From the NCBI RefSeq assembly GCF_019969685.1, contig NZ_JAHXYZ010000003.1, positions 186,001 to 250,000 on the forward strand: DNA of 64,000 bases, written 5' to 3'. The notes below the pieces were generated by a model. It saw only the letters and a list, made by a program, of their open reading frames with translations, ran no database searches and had not been told where the DNA came from. The position numbers and the translations under genes are program-made. Source of the DNA: Microbacterium sp. EST19A (GTDB taxonomy: Bacteria; Actinomycetota; Actinomycetes; Actinomycetales; Microbacteriaceae). Position 1 is the stretch's first letter. Every line of letters starts with the position of its first letter. Of this stretch, positions 25,442 to 35,919 are shown in pieces.

Positions 25442-26658
25442 ACACTGCCACCAGGGCCGGTGCCCGATGGATGTCGCTGTTCACGCTGGCGTGGCTCGCC
25501 ATCTGGACCGTGCAGCTCACCCCGGTGCAGCTGCTCCTGCCGTTGCAACTCGACACCCCCGAGGACGACTGGATCCGCGGAGTCGTGTCGTCGGGGCTCG
25601 TGCTCGGCATCGGCGGGCTCGCCGGCATCGTCGCAGGACCCGCGGCCGGCGCCCTCTCGGACCGTGCGGCCTCCGGGCGGCACCGGCGGCGTCCCTGGGC
25701 GCTCGGGGGAGTCTGGCTCACGGTCGTCTGCCTCGTGCTCACCGGGTTCGCGAGCGGGCCCTGGGCGGTCGGAGCCGGGTGGGTGGGTGTCTCGATCGGC
25801 GTCGCGGTCTCGTCTGCCGCGTTCACCGCGCTGATCGCCGATCAGCTGCCGACGACGCAACGCGGCGCTGCCGCGGCGGCCGTCGGCTCGAGCCAAGCCG
25901 TGGGTATCGTCCTCGGCGTCGGGCTCGTCGTTCTGCTCGGTCTCGGCATCCTCGCCGGCTACCTCCTCCTCGCCGGCATCATCGCCGTGATCGGCACCGG
26001 CGCCGCACTTCTCCTGCCGGACCCGCCCGGAACGGCAGCGATGCGCCCGAAGGGAGAGGGACGCAAGATCCTCGCCTCCCTGCGCGATCGCGACTTCGCC
26101 TGGATGCTGTCCGGTCGTCTGGTCACGAACATCGGCAACGCCCTCGGGACGGCGCTGTTCCTCTTCTTCCTGCTGCACGGCCTCGGACAGGAGAGTGCCG
26201 TCGCGCAGGACAACCTGCTGCTGCTCATCATCGTCTACACGGTGTTCGTGGTGATCGCGGCCGTGTTGACGGGCATCGTGTCGGATCGCACCGGGAACCG
26301 GCGCACGCTCACCGTCGCCGCGACCGTGGTGCAGGCGGCATCCGGAGTGGCGATCGCGCTGGTGCCGACCTTCGAGATGACGATGGTGGCCGCTGCTCTC
26401 ATGGGTCTCGGGTACGGCGCCTTCTCGACCGTGGGGCTCGCGTTCGCGGCCGATCTGCTCCCCGATGAACAGGATCACGCGCGCGACCTCGGCATCGTCA
26501 ACGTCACCGCGGCGCTGGGACAGCTGATCGGTCCGGTGCTGGGCGCGGGACTGGTCGCACTCGTCGGCGGCTTCTGGCTCGTGTTCGTCGCCGCCGCCGT
26601 GCTCTCGCTCGTCGGAGGTGTGCTCACCGCCTGTGCGCGACAGCCCGCGCGATCATGA
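25438..26658 (+). CDS. MFS transporter, probably sugar/glycoside
   Basis: 406 residues with about twelve membrane segments. Between helices 2 and 3 is the loop GALSDRAASGRHRRRPW, which resembles the R-x-G-R-R-R-P sequence found in GPH/MFS sugar-cation symporters. Coupled to the GH1 gene by a four-base overlap, it is likely to take up the glucosidase substrate. Its last bases overlap the convergent hydrolase gene by six bases. Confidence 0.9.
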   Translation: MNTATRAGARWMSLFTLAWLAIWTVQLTPVQLLLPLQLDTPEDDWIRGVVSSGLVLGIGGLAGIVAGPAAGALSDRAASGRHRRRPWALGGVWLTVVCLVLTGFASGPWAVGAGWVGVSIGVAVSSAAFTALIADQLPTTQRGAAAAAVGSSQAVGIVLGVGLVVLLGLGILAGYLLLAGIIAVIGTGAALLLPDPPGTAAMRPKGEGRKILASLRDRDFAWMLSGRLVTNIGNALGTALFLFFLLHGLGQESAVAQDNLLLLIIVYTVFVVIAAVLTGIVSDRTGNRRTLTVAATVVQAASGVAIALVPTFEMTMVAAALMGLGYGAFSTVGLAFAADLLPDEQDHARDLGIVNVTAALGQLIGPVLGAGLVALVGGFWLVFVAAAVLSLVGGVLTACARQPARS

Positions 26659-27381
26659 CCGGTCGGCAGACTCGATCGTCGCGATTGCGAGCTGCAGCAC
26701 GGCATTGAACACCCGAGGACGCATCGCTGTCACGAGATGCGTCGTCCGAGGCACCACGATGAGCTCAGCGTGGGGCGCGAGGCGCTGGAAGAGCCGCTCG
26801 TTCACCCGCAGTTGGTCGTACTGGCCGTTCACGAACCGCAGCGGGATCGTGATCCGTTCCACGGCCGTGGCGACATCGAGGGTTGCGAGGCTCTGCAGCG
26901 CGGCATCCTGCGTGTCGAGCGCGTAGCCGCCCGCGGCGAAGTCCGAGCGTGTCTCGGCGGGGATGGTGGCCGCCAGCATGCGACGGGTGATCCACATCCC
27001 GCGATCCGGCAGCGAGTCGACAGCGCGGAACAGCAGTCGGTAGGCCGAGAGCCCGGCGCCACGGGGGAGTGAGGTGCAGGCGGCCGCGACCAGTCCGGCG
27101 ACGGGCGGCGTCTGGGCTCCTCCCGCGTACGTGAGTGAGAGCAGTCCGCCCATCGAATGACCGACGAGCAGGACGGGCCCCGTCTCCGCGGCCGCGCGCA
27201 CGGCGGCATCGATCGTATGGAGCGCTTCATGAAGGGTGAAGTCCTCCTGCATGCGCGCGCCGTGGCCGGGAAGGTCGACGGCGGTGTATGAGTAACCGTG
27301 CGCGTCGAGATACGCCAGCTGCGAGCGCCACATCGTCGCAGACGTGCGGATGCCGTGCACGAAGACGATCTGGACGCTCAC
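26653..27381 (-). CDS. Alpha/beta hydrolase
   Basis: 242 residues, starting directly in the hydrolase core (VSVQIVFVHGIRTSATMW). The nucleophile is S76 in GHSMGG, with the acid in NGQYDQL and base in TTHLV. The lid is helical. No signal peptide. An earlier start would place 19 non-conserved residues over the upstream terminator; the GTG at 27381 follows a TATGCT hexamer by six bases. The substrate (ester or acyl) is unknown. Confidence 0.88.
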   Translation of the reverse strand: MSVQIVFVHGIRTSATMWRSQLAYLDAHGYSYTAVDLPGHGARMQEDFTLHEALHTIDAAVRAAAETGPVLLVGHSMGGLLSLTYAGGAQTPPVAGLVAAACTSLPRGAGLSAYRLLFRAVDSLPDRGMWITRRMLAATIPAETRSDFAAGGYALDTQDAALQSLATLDVATAVERITIPLRFVNGQYDQLRVNERLFQRLAPHAELIVVPRTTHLVTAMRPRVFNAVLQLAIATIESADRS

Positions 27382-27387
27382 GCGTTC

Positions 27388-27393
27388 AGCATA
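27388..27393 (-). promoter_or_regulatory. Leaderless -10 element (TATGCT)
   Basis: On the minus strand, TATGCT is followed by six bases and the GTG at 27381. It begins immediately after the T-rich tail of the terminator at 27394-27432. Confidence 0.6.
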
Positions 27394-27432
27394 AGGAAAG
27401 CGGGGCCGGTGGATGAACCACCGACCCCGCTT
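27394..27432 (-). terminator. Terminator of the reverse oligopeptide ABC operon
   Basis: Stem of 15 pairs with one mismatch (arms 27398-27412 and 27418-27432, loop of five), followed on the minus strand by TTTCCTTA. It lies 21 bases after the binding-protein stop. Confidence 0.85.
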
Positions 27433-27452
27433 CGACACGATGTGTCAGGGAA

Positions 27453-29171
27453 TTACTTCTCCCAGCCGACGTTCTCGACCGGGGTGACTCCGAAGAGGTC
27501 GAGGCCGACGTAGGGCTCCGGCGTGAGGTTCGCCAGGCCCTTCTTGACCACGTAGATCGACGGACCGTTGTAGAGCGGGATGACGCCCCAGGTCTCCTCG
27601 ATGATCTTCGGCTCGAGCTCCATCGACGCCGCGGTCCAGGACTCGGCAGTCGTCTGCGACTCGACGTCGTCGGCGATCTGCTTGTCGATCTCGGCCGTGC
27701 CGGTCGCCGACAGGTTCAGACCGCTGTCCGAGCAGTAGAGCTGGCAGAAGTACGCGGGACCGAACGGGTCGGAGTCGGTGAAGCGCAGGGAGAAGATGTC
27801 CCAGTTCTTCGACGTGAAGTCGTTCGAGAAGTCAGCCGAGGCGCGAACCTCGATCTTGACGTCGATGCCGATCTCCTTCTGCTGCGCCTGGATCGACTTC
27901 GCGAGGGCCTCGGTCGTGGGGTCCTCTCCGAAGATCGGGTAGACGATCGAGAGCTTCTCGCCGTCCTTCTCACGGATGCCGTCTTCGCCCTCGGTCCAGC
28001 CGGCCTCGTCGAGAAGCTTCTTGGCCTCGTCGGGGTCGTACTTCAGACCGGCGGTCTTGAACGAGTCCTTGTAGCCGTCCTGGAAGCCGTACAGGTTCAG
28101 CGAACCGGACGGTTCCTCTTCGTAGCCGAGGCCGTTCCAGGCGATCTGCTTCTGCTGGTCGATGTTCACGCCGAGGAAGAACGCCTTGCGGACGTTCAGG
28201 TCGGAGAACTGCGGCTTGTCGGCGTCGACGATCAGAACCGTCTTGGCCGTCTGCTGCGCCCGGCGCACCACGGTGTCCTCGACATCCTGGACCTGCTTGA
28301 GGCGATCGTTGGTGTTGGCGCCGACCATGTCGATCTCGCCGTTCTTGAAGGCGTTGAGCGATGCGTCAGGCTCCATGCCGGTGAACGTCACCTTGTCGAG
28401 CAGCGGAGCGTTGCCCCACCACTCGGGGTTCGGCTTGAACGAGACGAACTGCGAATTGACGTCGAACTCGTCGACGGTGTACGGCCCCGCACCCCACTCC
28501 GGGTGCATGTTGCCGATGAAGCCCTCGTTGAAGACGGTCGGGTCGGCGATGGCGGGGTTCAATACACCACCGGTGAGGAACGGAGTCGACGGCCAGGCGT
28601 ACTCGCCGTCGAACGTGACCACAGCGGTCTTCGCGGAGTCGCCCTGCTCGACGGAGGCGATCTGCTTGTATCCGTCGGTCGAGTTCGGGTTGAAGCCCTC
28701 TTCGGACGACTTGTTCGCCTTCCAGGTCGCGTCGATGGCAGTCCAGTCCATGTCCGTGCCGTCGTTGAAGTGTGCTTCCTTGGTGAACGTGAAGGTCAGG
28801 GTGGTGTTGCCACCCTCCTCGCCGATCTCGTAGGCGTCGAGGTACGCGTCGTTCTTCGTGACCTCACCCTCCGGGGAGACGAGCAGGATCTGCGGCATGT
28901 ACCACGACCACAGGCGCGAGGTGTCGGCGCTGGCGTCGCTGTTGAACGCGTTCAGCTGCTCAGGAACCTCGTTGATCGGGAAGTTGACCTCGCCGCCCTC
29001 CTGGAGGTTCTCGCGAGGCTGCGGGTTGTAGTCCGCCACCTTGGTCTCGACCGCTTCGCCGCCGCCGTTGTCCCCGCCGCCGGTGTTCCCGGAGCCGCTC
29101 GCGCAACCCGCGAGGGCGAGTGCGAGGGCGCCGCTGATCGCGAGGGCCCCCAACAACTTCTTGTTCTTCAT
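27453..29171 (-). CDS. ABC transporter substrate-binding lipoprotein, family 5 (peptide)
   Basis: 572 residues. Lipoprotein signal peptide (MKNKKLLGALAISGALALALAGC) with lipobox LAGC at about 20-23, followed by a Gly/Ser-rich linker. The family-5 binding fold follows, with KNGEIDMVG and the late two-lobed region. It is the last gene of a reverse operon of two permeases and a double ATPase, but has its own promoter region of 140 bases, so binding protein may be made in excess. Ribosome site AAGGAG. Probable ligand: oligopeptides; not provable from sequence. Confidence 0.95.
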   Translation of the reverse strand: MKNKKLLGALAISGALALALAGCASGSGNTGGGDNGGGEAVETKVADYNPQPRENLQEGGEVNFPINEVPEQLNAFNSDASADTSRLWSWYMPQILLVSPEGEVTKNDAYLDAYEIGEEGGNTTLTFTFTKEAHFNDGTDMDWTAIDATWKANKSSEEGFNPNSTDGYKQIASVEQGDSAKTAVVTFDGEYAWPSTPFLTGGVLNPAIADPTVFNEGFIGNMHPEWGAGPYTVDEFDVNSQFVSFKPNPEWWGNAPLLDKVTFTGMEPDASLNAFKNGEIDMVGANTNDRLKQVQDVEDTVVRRAQQTAKTVLIVDADKPQFSDLNVRKAFFLGVNIDQQKQIAWNGLGYEEEPSGSLNLYGFQDGYKDSFKTAGLKYDPDEAKKLLDEAGWTEGEDGIREKDGEKLSIVYPIFGEDPTTEALAKSIQAQQKEIGIDVKIEVRASADFSNDFTSKNWDIFSLRFTDSDPFGPAYFCQLYCSDSGLNLSATGTAEIDKQIADDVESQTTAESWTAASMELEPKIIEETWGVIPLYNGPSIYVVKKGLANLTPEPYVGLDLFGVTPVENVGWEK

Positions 29172-29207
29172 GGTGCTCCTTCCGCCTTTCGGCGATTCAT
29201 AAAGGGA

Positions 29208-29231
29208 AGAATAGTTCGCGTTCCGCGGAAC
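29208..29231 (-). promoter_or_regulatory. Promoter with palindromic operator candidate for the binding-protein gene
   Basis: On the minus strand, TATTCT (29208-29213) is a -10 candidate about 37 bases before the ATG. The perfect 12-bp palindrome GTTCCGCGGAAC (29220-29231) lies in the spacer/-35 area, where a bound regulator would block or alter polymerase binding. Confidence 0.45.
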
Positions 29232-29311
29232 CACAGCGGCCGACAGTGAATACCGCCTAACCGTTATCGGACGGTGACCCGTGATCCGTGGCATCCGGTT
29301 CCATCAGGCGC

Positions 29312-31240
29312 TCAGGCCAGTACGGGGCGCGTGCTCATGGTCTCGGCATCGAAGACGACGCGCTGACGCGTGCGCTCGATGTCGGGGTCCGGCACCGGAA
29401 TGGCCGACAGAAGCGCCTTCGTGTACGGGTGCTGCGGGTTCTCGAACACGTCGTCGACGTCGCCGTGCTCGACGAAGTCGCCGAGGTACATCACGGCCAC
29501 TCGATCGGCGATGTGACGGACCACGGACAGGTCATGTGCAACGAACAGATACGACAGGCCCAGCTTCGCCTTGAGCTCGTCGAGCAGGTTGATCACGCCC
29601 GCCTGGATCGAGACGTCCAGCGCGGACACGGGCTCGTCCAGCACGACGATCTTGGGGTTGGTCGACAGTGCACGGGCGATGCCGATGCGCTGTCGCTGCC
29701 CGCCCGAGAACGCCTGGGGGAAGCGGTCGCTGTGCGCCGGGTTGAGACCCACGAGATCCATCAGCTCATCGACCCGACGGTGTGCCTCGTCCTTCGGCGT
29801 GCCGATGGCGAACAACGGCTCCGAGATGATGTCGGCGACCGTCATACGCGGGTCGAGGGCCCCCATGGGGTCCTGGAACACGATCTGGATGTCGCGGCGC
29901 AGCGCGCGCTCGACCTTGTGGCTGCGGATGTCGTTGACGCTGGTTCCGGCGATGATGATGTCGCCGTCGGTCTGCTTGACCATGTCCATGATCTGCAGCA
30001 GTGTCGTCGTCTTGCCGCTGCCGGACTCGCCGACGATGGCCATCGTCTCGCCCTCGCGGACGTCGAAGCTGATCCCTTTGATCGCGTGCACCTCGCCGAC
30101 CTTGCGCTTGAGGAAAGCGCCCTTGAGGAGGGGGAACGTCTTGGTGAGGTTCCGGACCTCGAGGGTGATCGGGCGCTCCTCGCGCGGAATCTTGGCGAGC
30201 GGGCTCTCAGGCACGGGGCGCACGGGGAAGACGGGGAGGCCGCCGAGCAGGCCGCCGTCCTCGATCTCCTGCGCGCGGATGCAGGCTGCGCGGTGGAGGT
30301 CACCGGAACCGGTCGCCACCGGCAGCAGCTCGGGCTCGCTGGTGCGGCAGGCGTCCATCACGATGGGGCACCGGTCGGCGAACGGGCAGGCGTCCGGCAG
30401 GTTGATCAGCAGCGGCGGATTGCCCCTGATCGGGATCAGCGGCTCCTTCTCCGCCTTGTCGACGCGGGGGATCGCGCCGAGCAGCCCGATCGAGTACGGC
30501 ATCCGGGTCTTGTGGAAGAGCTCGTGCACGGGGGCCTGTTCGACGGGCTTCCCGGCGTACATCACCATGACGTCGTCGGCCGTGCGGGCGACGACACCCA
30601 TGTCATGGGTGATCATGATGACCGCCGCGCCGGTCTCCTGCTGCGCCTTCTCGATCAGATCGAGGATCTGCGCCTGGATCGTCACGTCGAGTGCTGTCGT
30701 GGGCTCGTCGCAGATGATGAGCTTCGGGTCGTTCGCCATCGCGATCGCGATCACGACGCGCTGGCGCATTCCGCCGGAGAACTCGTGCGGGAACGACTTC
30801 ATCCGCCGCTCGGGTTCGGTGATCCCGACGAGCTTGAGCAGCTCGACCGAGCGGTTCCAGGCGTCCTTCTTCGAGAGGCTCCGGTGCACCGTGAGGGCCT
30901 CGATGAGCTGGTCGCCGACGGTGAAAACGGGAGTCAGCGAGGTCAGCGGGTCCTGGAACACCATCGACATGCCGTTGCCGCGGATCACGGAGAGCTGCTT
31001 GTCGGTCATGCCGAGCAGCTCTTTGCCCTCGTACATGATCGAGCCGGTGACCTTGGCGTTCTCGTCGAGAAGCCCCATGATCGCGAGCGAGGTGACCGAC
31101 TTGCCGGAGCCCGACTCGCCGACGATGCCGAGCGTCTTCCCGGCCTCCAGATCGAACGAGACGCCGCGGACGGCATCGACGCGCCCCGCCTCGGAGGCGA
31201 AGCTGACGGCCAGATCGCGGACGGAGAGTACGTTGCTCAT
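29312..31240 (-). CDS. Peptide ABC transporter ATPase, fused DppD-DppF type
   Basis: 642 residues with two complete ABC ATPase domains in one chain. The first has Walker A GESGSGKS (41-48), signature FSGGM (154-158), Walker B LIICDE and H-loop THD (211-213). It ends with the oligopeptide-family cysteine cluster (C285, C291, C298, C320), which in OppD-type proteins binds an iron-sulfur cluster. The second has Walker A GESGSGKT (404-411), signature FSGGQ and Walker B IVVLDE. It drives the two permeases encoded upstream. Its start overlaps the preceding permease by four bases. Confidence 0.96.
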   Translation of the reverse strand: MSNVLSVRDLAVSFASEAGRVDAVRGVSFDLEAGKTLGIVGESGSGKSVTSLAIMGLLDENAKVTGSIMYEGKELLGMTDKQLSVIRGNGMSMVFQDPLTSLTPVFTVGDQLIEALTVHRSLSKKDAWNRSVELLKLVGITEPERRMKSFPHEFSGGMRQRVVIAIAMANDPKLIICDEPTTALDVTIQAQILDLIEKAQQETGAAVIMITHDMGVVARTADDVMVMYAGKPVEQAPVHELFHKTRMPYSIGLLGAIPRVDKAEKEPLIPIRGNPPLLINLPDACPFADRCPIVMDACRTSEPELLPVATGSGDLHRAACIRAQEIEDGGLLGGLPVFPVRPVPESPLAKIPREERPITLEVRNLTKTFPLLKGAFLKRKVGEVHAIKGISFDVREGETMAIVGESGSGKTTTLLQIMDMVKQTDGDIIIAGTSVNDIRSHKVERALRRDIQIVFQDPMGALDPRMTVADIISEPLFAIGTPKDEAHRRVDELMDLVGLNPAHSDRFPQAFSGGQRQRIGIARALSTNPKIVVLDEPVSALDVSIQAGVINLLDELKAKLGLSYLFVAHDLSVVRHIADRVAVMYLGDFVEHGDVDDVFENPQHPYTKALLSAIPVPDPDIERTRQRVVFDAETMSTRPVLA

Positions 31241-32175
31241 GCTCGGCCTCCAGCCGCAGAGGTGGGATCGAGTGCATCACGCAGGCCGTCGGCGACGAGC
31301 GCCATCGACACGGTCAGGAGCGTGAGTGCTGCTGCCGGGAAGTAGAACAGCCAGGGCGCGGTCGTGAGCGAGCTCGATCCGGCGCCGATGAGGGCACCGA
31401 GCGAGACATCGGGGATCTTCACGCCGAAGCCGAGGAACGACAGGCCGGTCTCGGTGACGACGGCGCCGACGACGCCGAGGGTGAAGTTGATCACGAGGAG
31501 CGAGCCGATGTTCGGCAGCAGGTGCCGCAGCACGATCGTGAAGCCGCGAACGCCCATGTAGCGGGCGGCGCTGATGTACTCGCGCTCGCGCAGGGAGAGC
31601 GCGAGGGTCCAGATCACACGAGCCGGGAAGTACCAGCCGATCACGAAGATCATGATGAGCGCGATGATGCGCCAGTCGCCACCGGACTTGTTCGAGATCA
31701 TCGCCAGGATGAGGAACGACGGGATCACCATCATGAAGTGGATGATGAGCAGCGTGATCCGCTCCGTCCAGCCACCGAAGTACGCAGCCGCGGTTCCGAC
31801 GAGAGCCGAGACGATCGTCACACCGATCGAGACGGTCAGTGCGATCATCAGCGAGCGCTGGAGACCGACGGCCACCTGCGCGAAGAGGTCGTTGCCGGCG
31901 TTGTTCGTGCCGAACCAGTGCTCCGACGACGGACCGAGGCTGAGCGCGAGGAAGTCGAGCTCGACGTGGTCGTATCGCGCGACGAGCGGACCGATGATGG
32001 CGAAGAGCACGAGGAGCACGAAGATCACCAGCCCGGCGACGGCTCCCTTGTTGCGGGCGTAGCGACGCGAGTAGAGCGTCCACTTGGACAGGCGGCGGGT
32101 GGCGACGCGCGTCGTCTCGGGGCCGGGAGCGTCCGGCGACGCTTCGACGGTCGGGTCGATCATTTCCGAGGTCAT
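31237..32175 (-). CDS. Peptide ABC transporter permease, DppC/OppC type
   Basis: 312 residues: a 45-residue cytoplasmic N-terminus, membrane helix at about 47-67, family motif HWFGTNNAGNDLFAQV (about 86-101), and five further helices. The EAA loop is SAARYMGVRGFTIVLRHLLP. It follows the DppB-type gene with a one-base gap and overlaps the ATPase gene, so these three are tightly coupled. Confidence 0.95.
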   Translation of the reverse strand: MTSEMIDPTVEASPDAPGPETTRVATRRLSKWTLYSRRYARNKGAVAGLVIFVLLVLFAIIGPLVARYDHVELDFLALSLGPSSEHWFGTNNAGNDLFAQVAVGLQRSLMIALTVSIGVTIVSALVGTAAAYFGGWTERITLLIIHFMMVIPSFLILAMISNKSGGDWRIIALIMIFVIGWYFPARVIWTLALSLREREYISAARYMGVRGFTIVLRHLLPNIGSLLVINFTLGVVGAVVTETGLSFLGFGVKIPDVSLGALIGAGSSSLTTAPWLFYFPAAALTLLTVSMALVADGLRDALDPTSAAGGRA

Positions 32176-32176
32176 G

Positions 32177-33160
32177 TCAGCTCACTCTCACTCGCGGATC
32201 GAGCACCACGACGGCGATGTCGGCGAGGATGGCGCCGATGGCCGTGAGCAGAGCGCCGAACGCGGCGACCGCGACGGTGCCGTGGATGTCGTTCTTCGTG
32301 ATGGTGTCGATGAAGTACTTGCCCATGCCGTTCCAGGCGAAGATCGTCTCCGTCAGCACCGCGCCGGTGAAGATGGCGGGAATCGTGAAGGCGACCTGCG
32401 TCGCGACCGGGATGAGCGACGTGCGCAGCGCGTGCTTGCGGATCGCCTGCTGCTTCGTCAGGCCCTTGGCGCGGGCGGTGCGCACGTAGTCGGCGCCGAT
32501 GTTGTCGAGGAGCAGCGACCGCTGCAGGAAGTGGATGCCGGCGTAGCCGACGAGTACCAGGGATATCGTCGGCAATGTCAGGTGTTGCAAGACGTCTATG
32601 AGGACGGGGAAGAACCCTTCGACCCCCCGGCTGGCGTTGCCCGTCACGTAGAAGATGCGGACGCCGGTGGCGTTGTTCAAGCCGATCGCCAGGAGCACGA
32701 TAGCGAAGGCCGCGACCACGATGGGGATGTTCAGCGTGATGATGCTGGTCGCCTGGCCGATGCGGTCGGCGAGCTTGTACTGACGGGAGGCGGTGTACAC
32801 GCCGAGCGCGATGCCGAGAACGGTCGTGATGATGGTCGCACCCAGGACGAGCTCGGCGCTGACCCACATCCGGTACGCGACCTGCTCGTTGACCGACCCG
32901 CCGGTGGGGCTGACTCCCCAGTCCCAGCGGAGGAGGATGCCGGTGAGCCAGGTCCACCACCGCTCGATGAGCGGGACGGTGTCGCTCAGATTGCGGGGAG
33001 CGAGCACGTTGACGATCTGGTCTTCGGTGAGCGGTGGGCGTCGACCGACGTAGTTGCTGCGTGGATCGAGGAACCCCCACGCCAGGAAGTACGTGATGTT
33101 GGTCGCGACCACGATCATGAGCAGCCAGCCGAGTGCACGGCGCACGAGATACTTGATCAA
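32177..33160 (-). CDS. Peptide ABC transporter permease, DppB/OppB type
   Basis: 327 residues with the DppB layout: N-terminal helix (about 9-29), a large periplasmic loop longer than in the 1536-2498 permease, and five more helices with an EAA loop (YVRTARAKGLTKQQAIRKHALR). The start is a TTG, preceded by an AGAAAG ribosome site; no ATG or GTG is available in frame nearby. First gene of the reverse importer operon, divergent from lepA across 239 bases. Confidence 0.93.
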   Translation of the reverse strand: MIKYLVRRALGWLLMIVVATNITYFLAWGFLDPRSNYVGRRPPLTEDQIVNVLAPRNLSDTVPLIERWWTWLTGILLRWDWGVSPTGGSVNEQVAYRMWVSAELVLGATIITTVLGIALGVYTASRQYKLADRIGQATSIITLNIPIVVAAFAIVLLAIGLNNATGVRIFYVTGNASRGVEGFFPVLIDVLQHLTLPTISLVLVGYAGIHFLQRSLLLDNIGADYVRTARAKGLTKQQAIRKHALRTSLIPVATQVAFTIPAIFTGAVLTETIFAWNGMGKYFIDTITKNDIHGTVAVAAFGALLTAIGAILADIAVVVLDPRVRVS

Positions 33161-33384
33161 GGTGATGATTCTTTCTCTTTTTCAGACGCGCTCGGGATCT
33201 GCCGACGCAACGCTGAGCCGGGTAGTCATTCAACCACCATCTACCCTTTAGCGCGATGTGACGACGCCATGCGTGTGTGACGGAGTCCTATCGCTCGCGG
33301 GATCCGGTGTCACGGATTGCTCCCGGGCAACCTGGGCAGAATATCAGCACATCGCGCGAATCGGGCATTAGCGTCCCCTCACCG

Positions 33385-33390
33385 TAGAAT
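33385..33390 (+). promoter_or_regulatory. -10 element (TAGAAT) of lepA
   Basis: TAGAAT with nine bases to the ATG at 33400; the message would have a leader of only two or three bases. Confidence 0.55.
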
Positions 33391-33399
33391 CGACGGGAC

Positions 33400-35253
<1,854 letters not shown>

Positions 35254-35255
35254 CC

Positions 35256-35741
35256 ATGCCGCTCCCGGCATACGAGCGAGGGCTCACGCGCCGGCCGCTC
35301 GCTGCGGTGCCCACCGGGATGCGCGGTTCCGAGCACTCCACGGTCGTGCGTCCGGAGTCTGTCGCGACCGTGTCCGCCCTGGTCCGTTCGTGGGAGTTCA
35401 AGCGGCGCGCCGGCTTCGACGTGCCGGAGGGCGAGCCGTCGGTCGATCGAGAGGGCGTACTGGCGAAGCGCCTCTTCGGCATCCGCTTCGTCGAGCCGAT
35501 CCGCGTCGTCTGGGCAGACGACAGCGGATTCGGGTACGAGACCAGGCCGGGCCATCCGATCTACGGCGAGGAGTCGTTCCAGATCGATGAGCAGGGCGTG
35601 TTCACGGCGCGATCGGTCTCTCGGCCGTCGTCGTTGTTCTGGGTGCTGATGTCGCCGGCGCTGCGTTTCCTGCAGCGTCGCACCCACGCGCAGTACGTCC
35701 GCATCGTCCAGGACGCGGCCGCACAGCCCCCGCGCTCCTGA
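35256..35741 (+). CDS. DUF1990 family protein (first copy)
   Basis: 161 residues, cytoplasmic, beginning two bases after the lepA stop. It has the DUF1990 pattern: YERGLTRRP, a middle WEFKRRAGFDVP segment, FGYETRPGHPIYGEESF and a C-terminal SPALRFLQRRTHAQY. The family's biochemical role is not known to me. A second DUF1990 protein of different length is encoded 180 bases downstream. Possibly translated by coupling with lepA. Confidence 0.82.
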   Translation: MPLPAYERGLTRRPLAAVPTGMRGSEHSTVVRPESVATVSALVRSWEFKRRAGFDVPEGEPSVDREGVLAKRLFGIRFVEPIRVVWADDSGFGYETRPGHPIYGEESFQIDEQGVFTARSVSRPSSLFWVLMSPALRFLQRRTHAQYVRIVQDAAAQPPRS

Positions 35742-35756
35742 CACGCCCCGCCCACT

Positions 35757-35840
35757 CGCGCGAACTTCGCAGGACGACACCAACTTCGCAGGGAATCCGC
35801 CGAAACCTGCGAGATCCCTGTCGTTCTGCGAGATTCCTCG
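35757..35840. repeat. Imperfect palindromic intergenic element with internal direct repeats
   Basis: 84 bases between two DUF1990 genes. AACTTCGCAGG occurs twice in the left arm (near 35763 and 35782) and CTGCGAGAT twice in the right arm (near 35807 and 35826). The arms are mutually complementary (TCGCAGGACGACA against TGTCGTTCTGCGA), so the transcript could fold into a two-part hairpin. This looks like a dispersed repeat of the genus, or a terminator. Confidence 0.65.
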
Positions 35841-35906
35841 TAGCCGAACGGTGCGGAGATGTGACCGACCGCGGCGCGTGGGGGTGATCACCCAGGCAAC
35901 CCGAAG

Positions 35907-35912
35907 TAGGCT
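35907..35912 (+). promoter_or_regulatory. Leaderless -10 element (TAGGCT)
   Basis: TAGGCT, seven bases (GGAACTC), then ATG at 35920. Confidence 0.55.
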
Positions 35913-35919
35913 GGAACTC

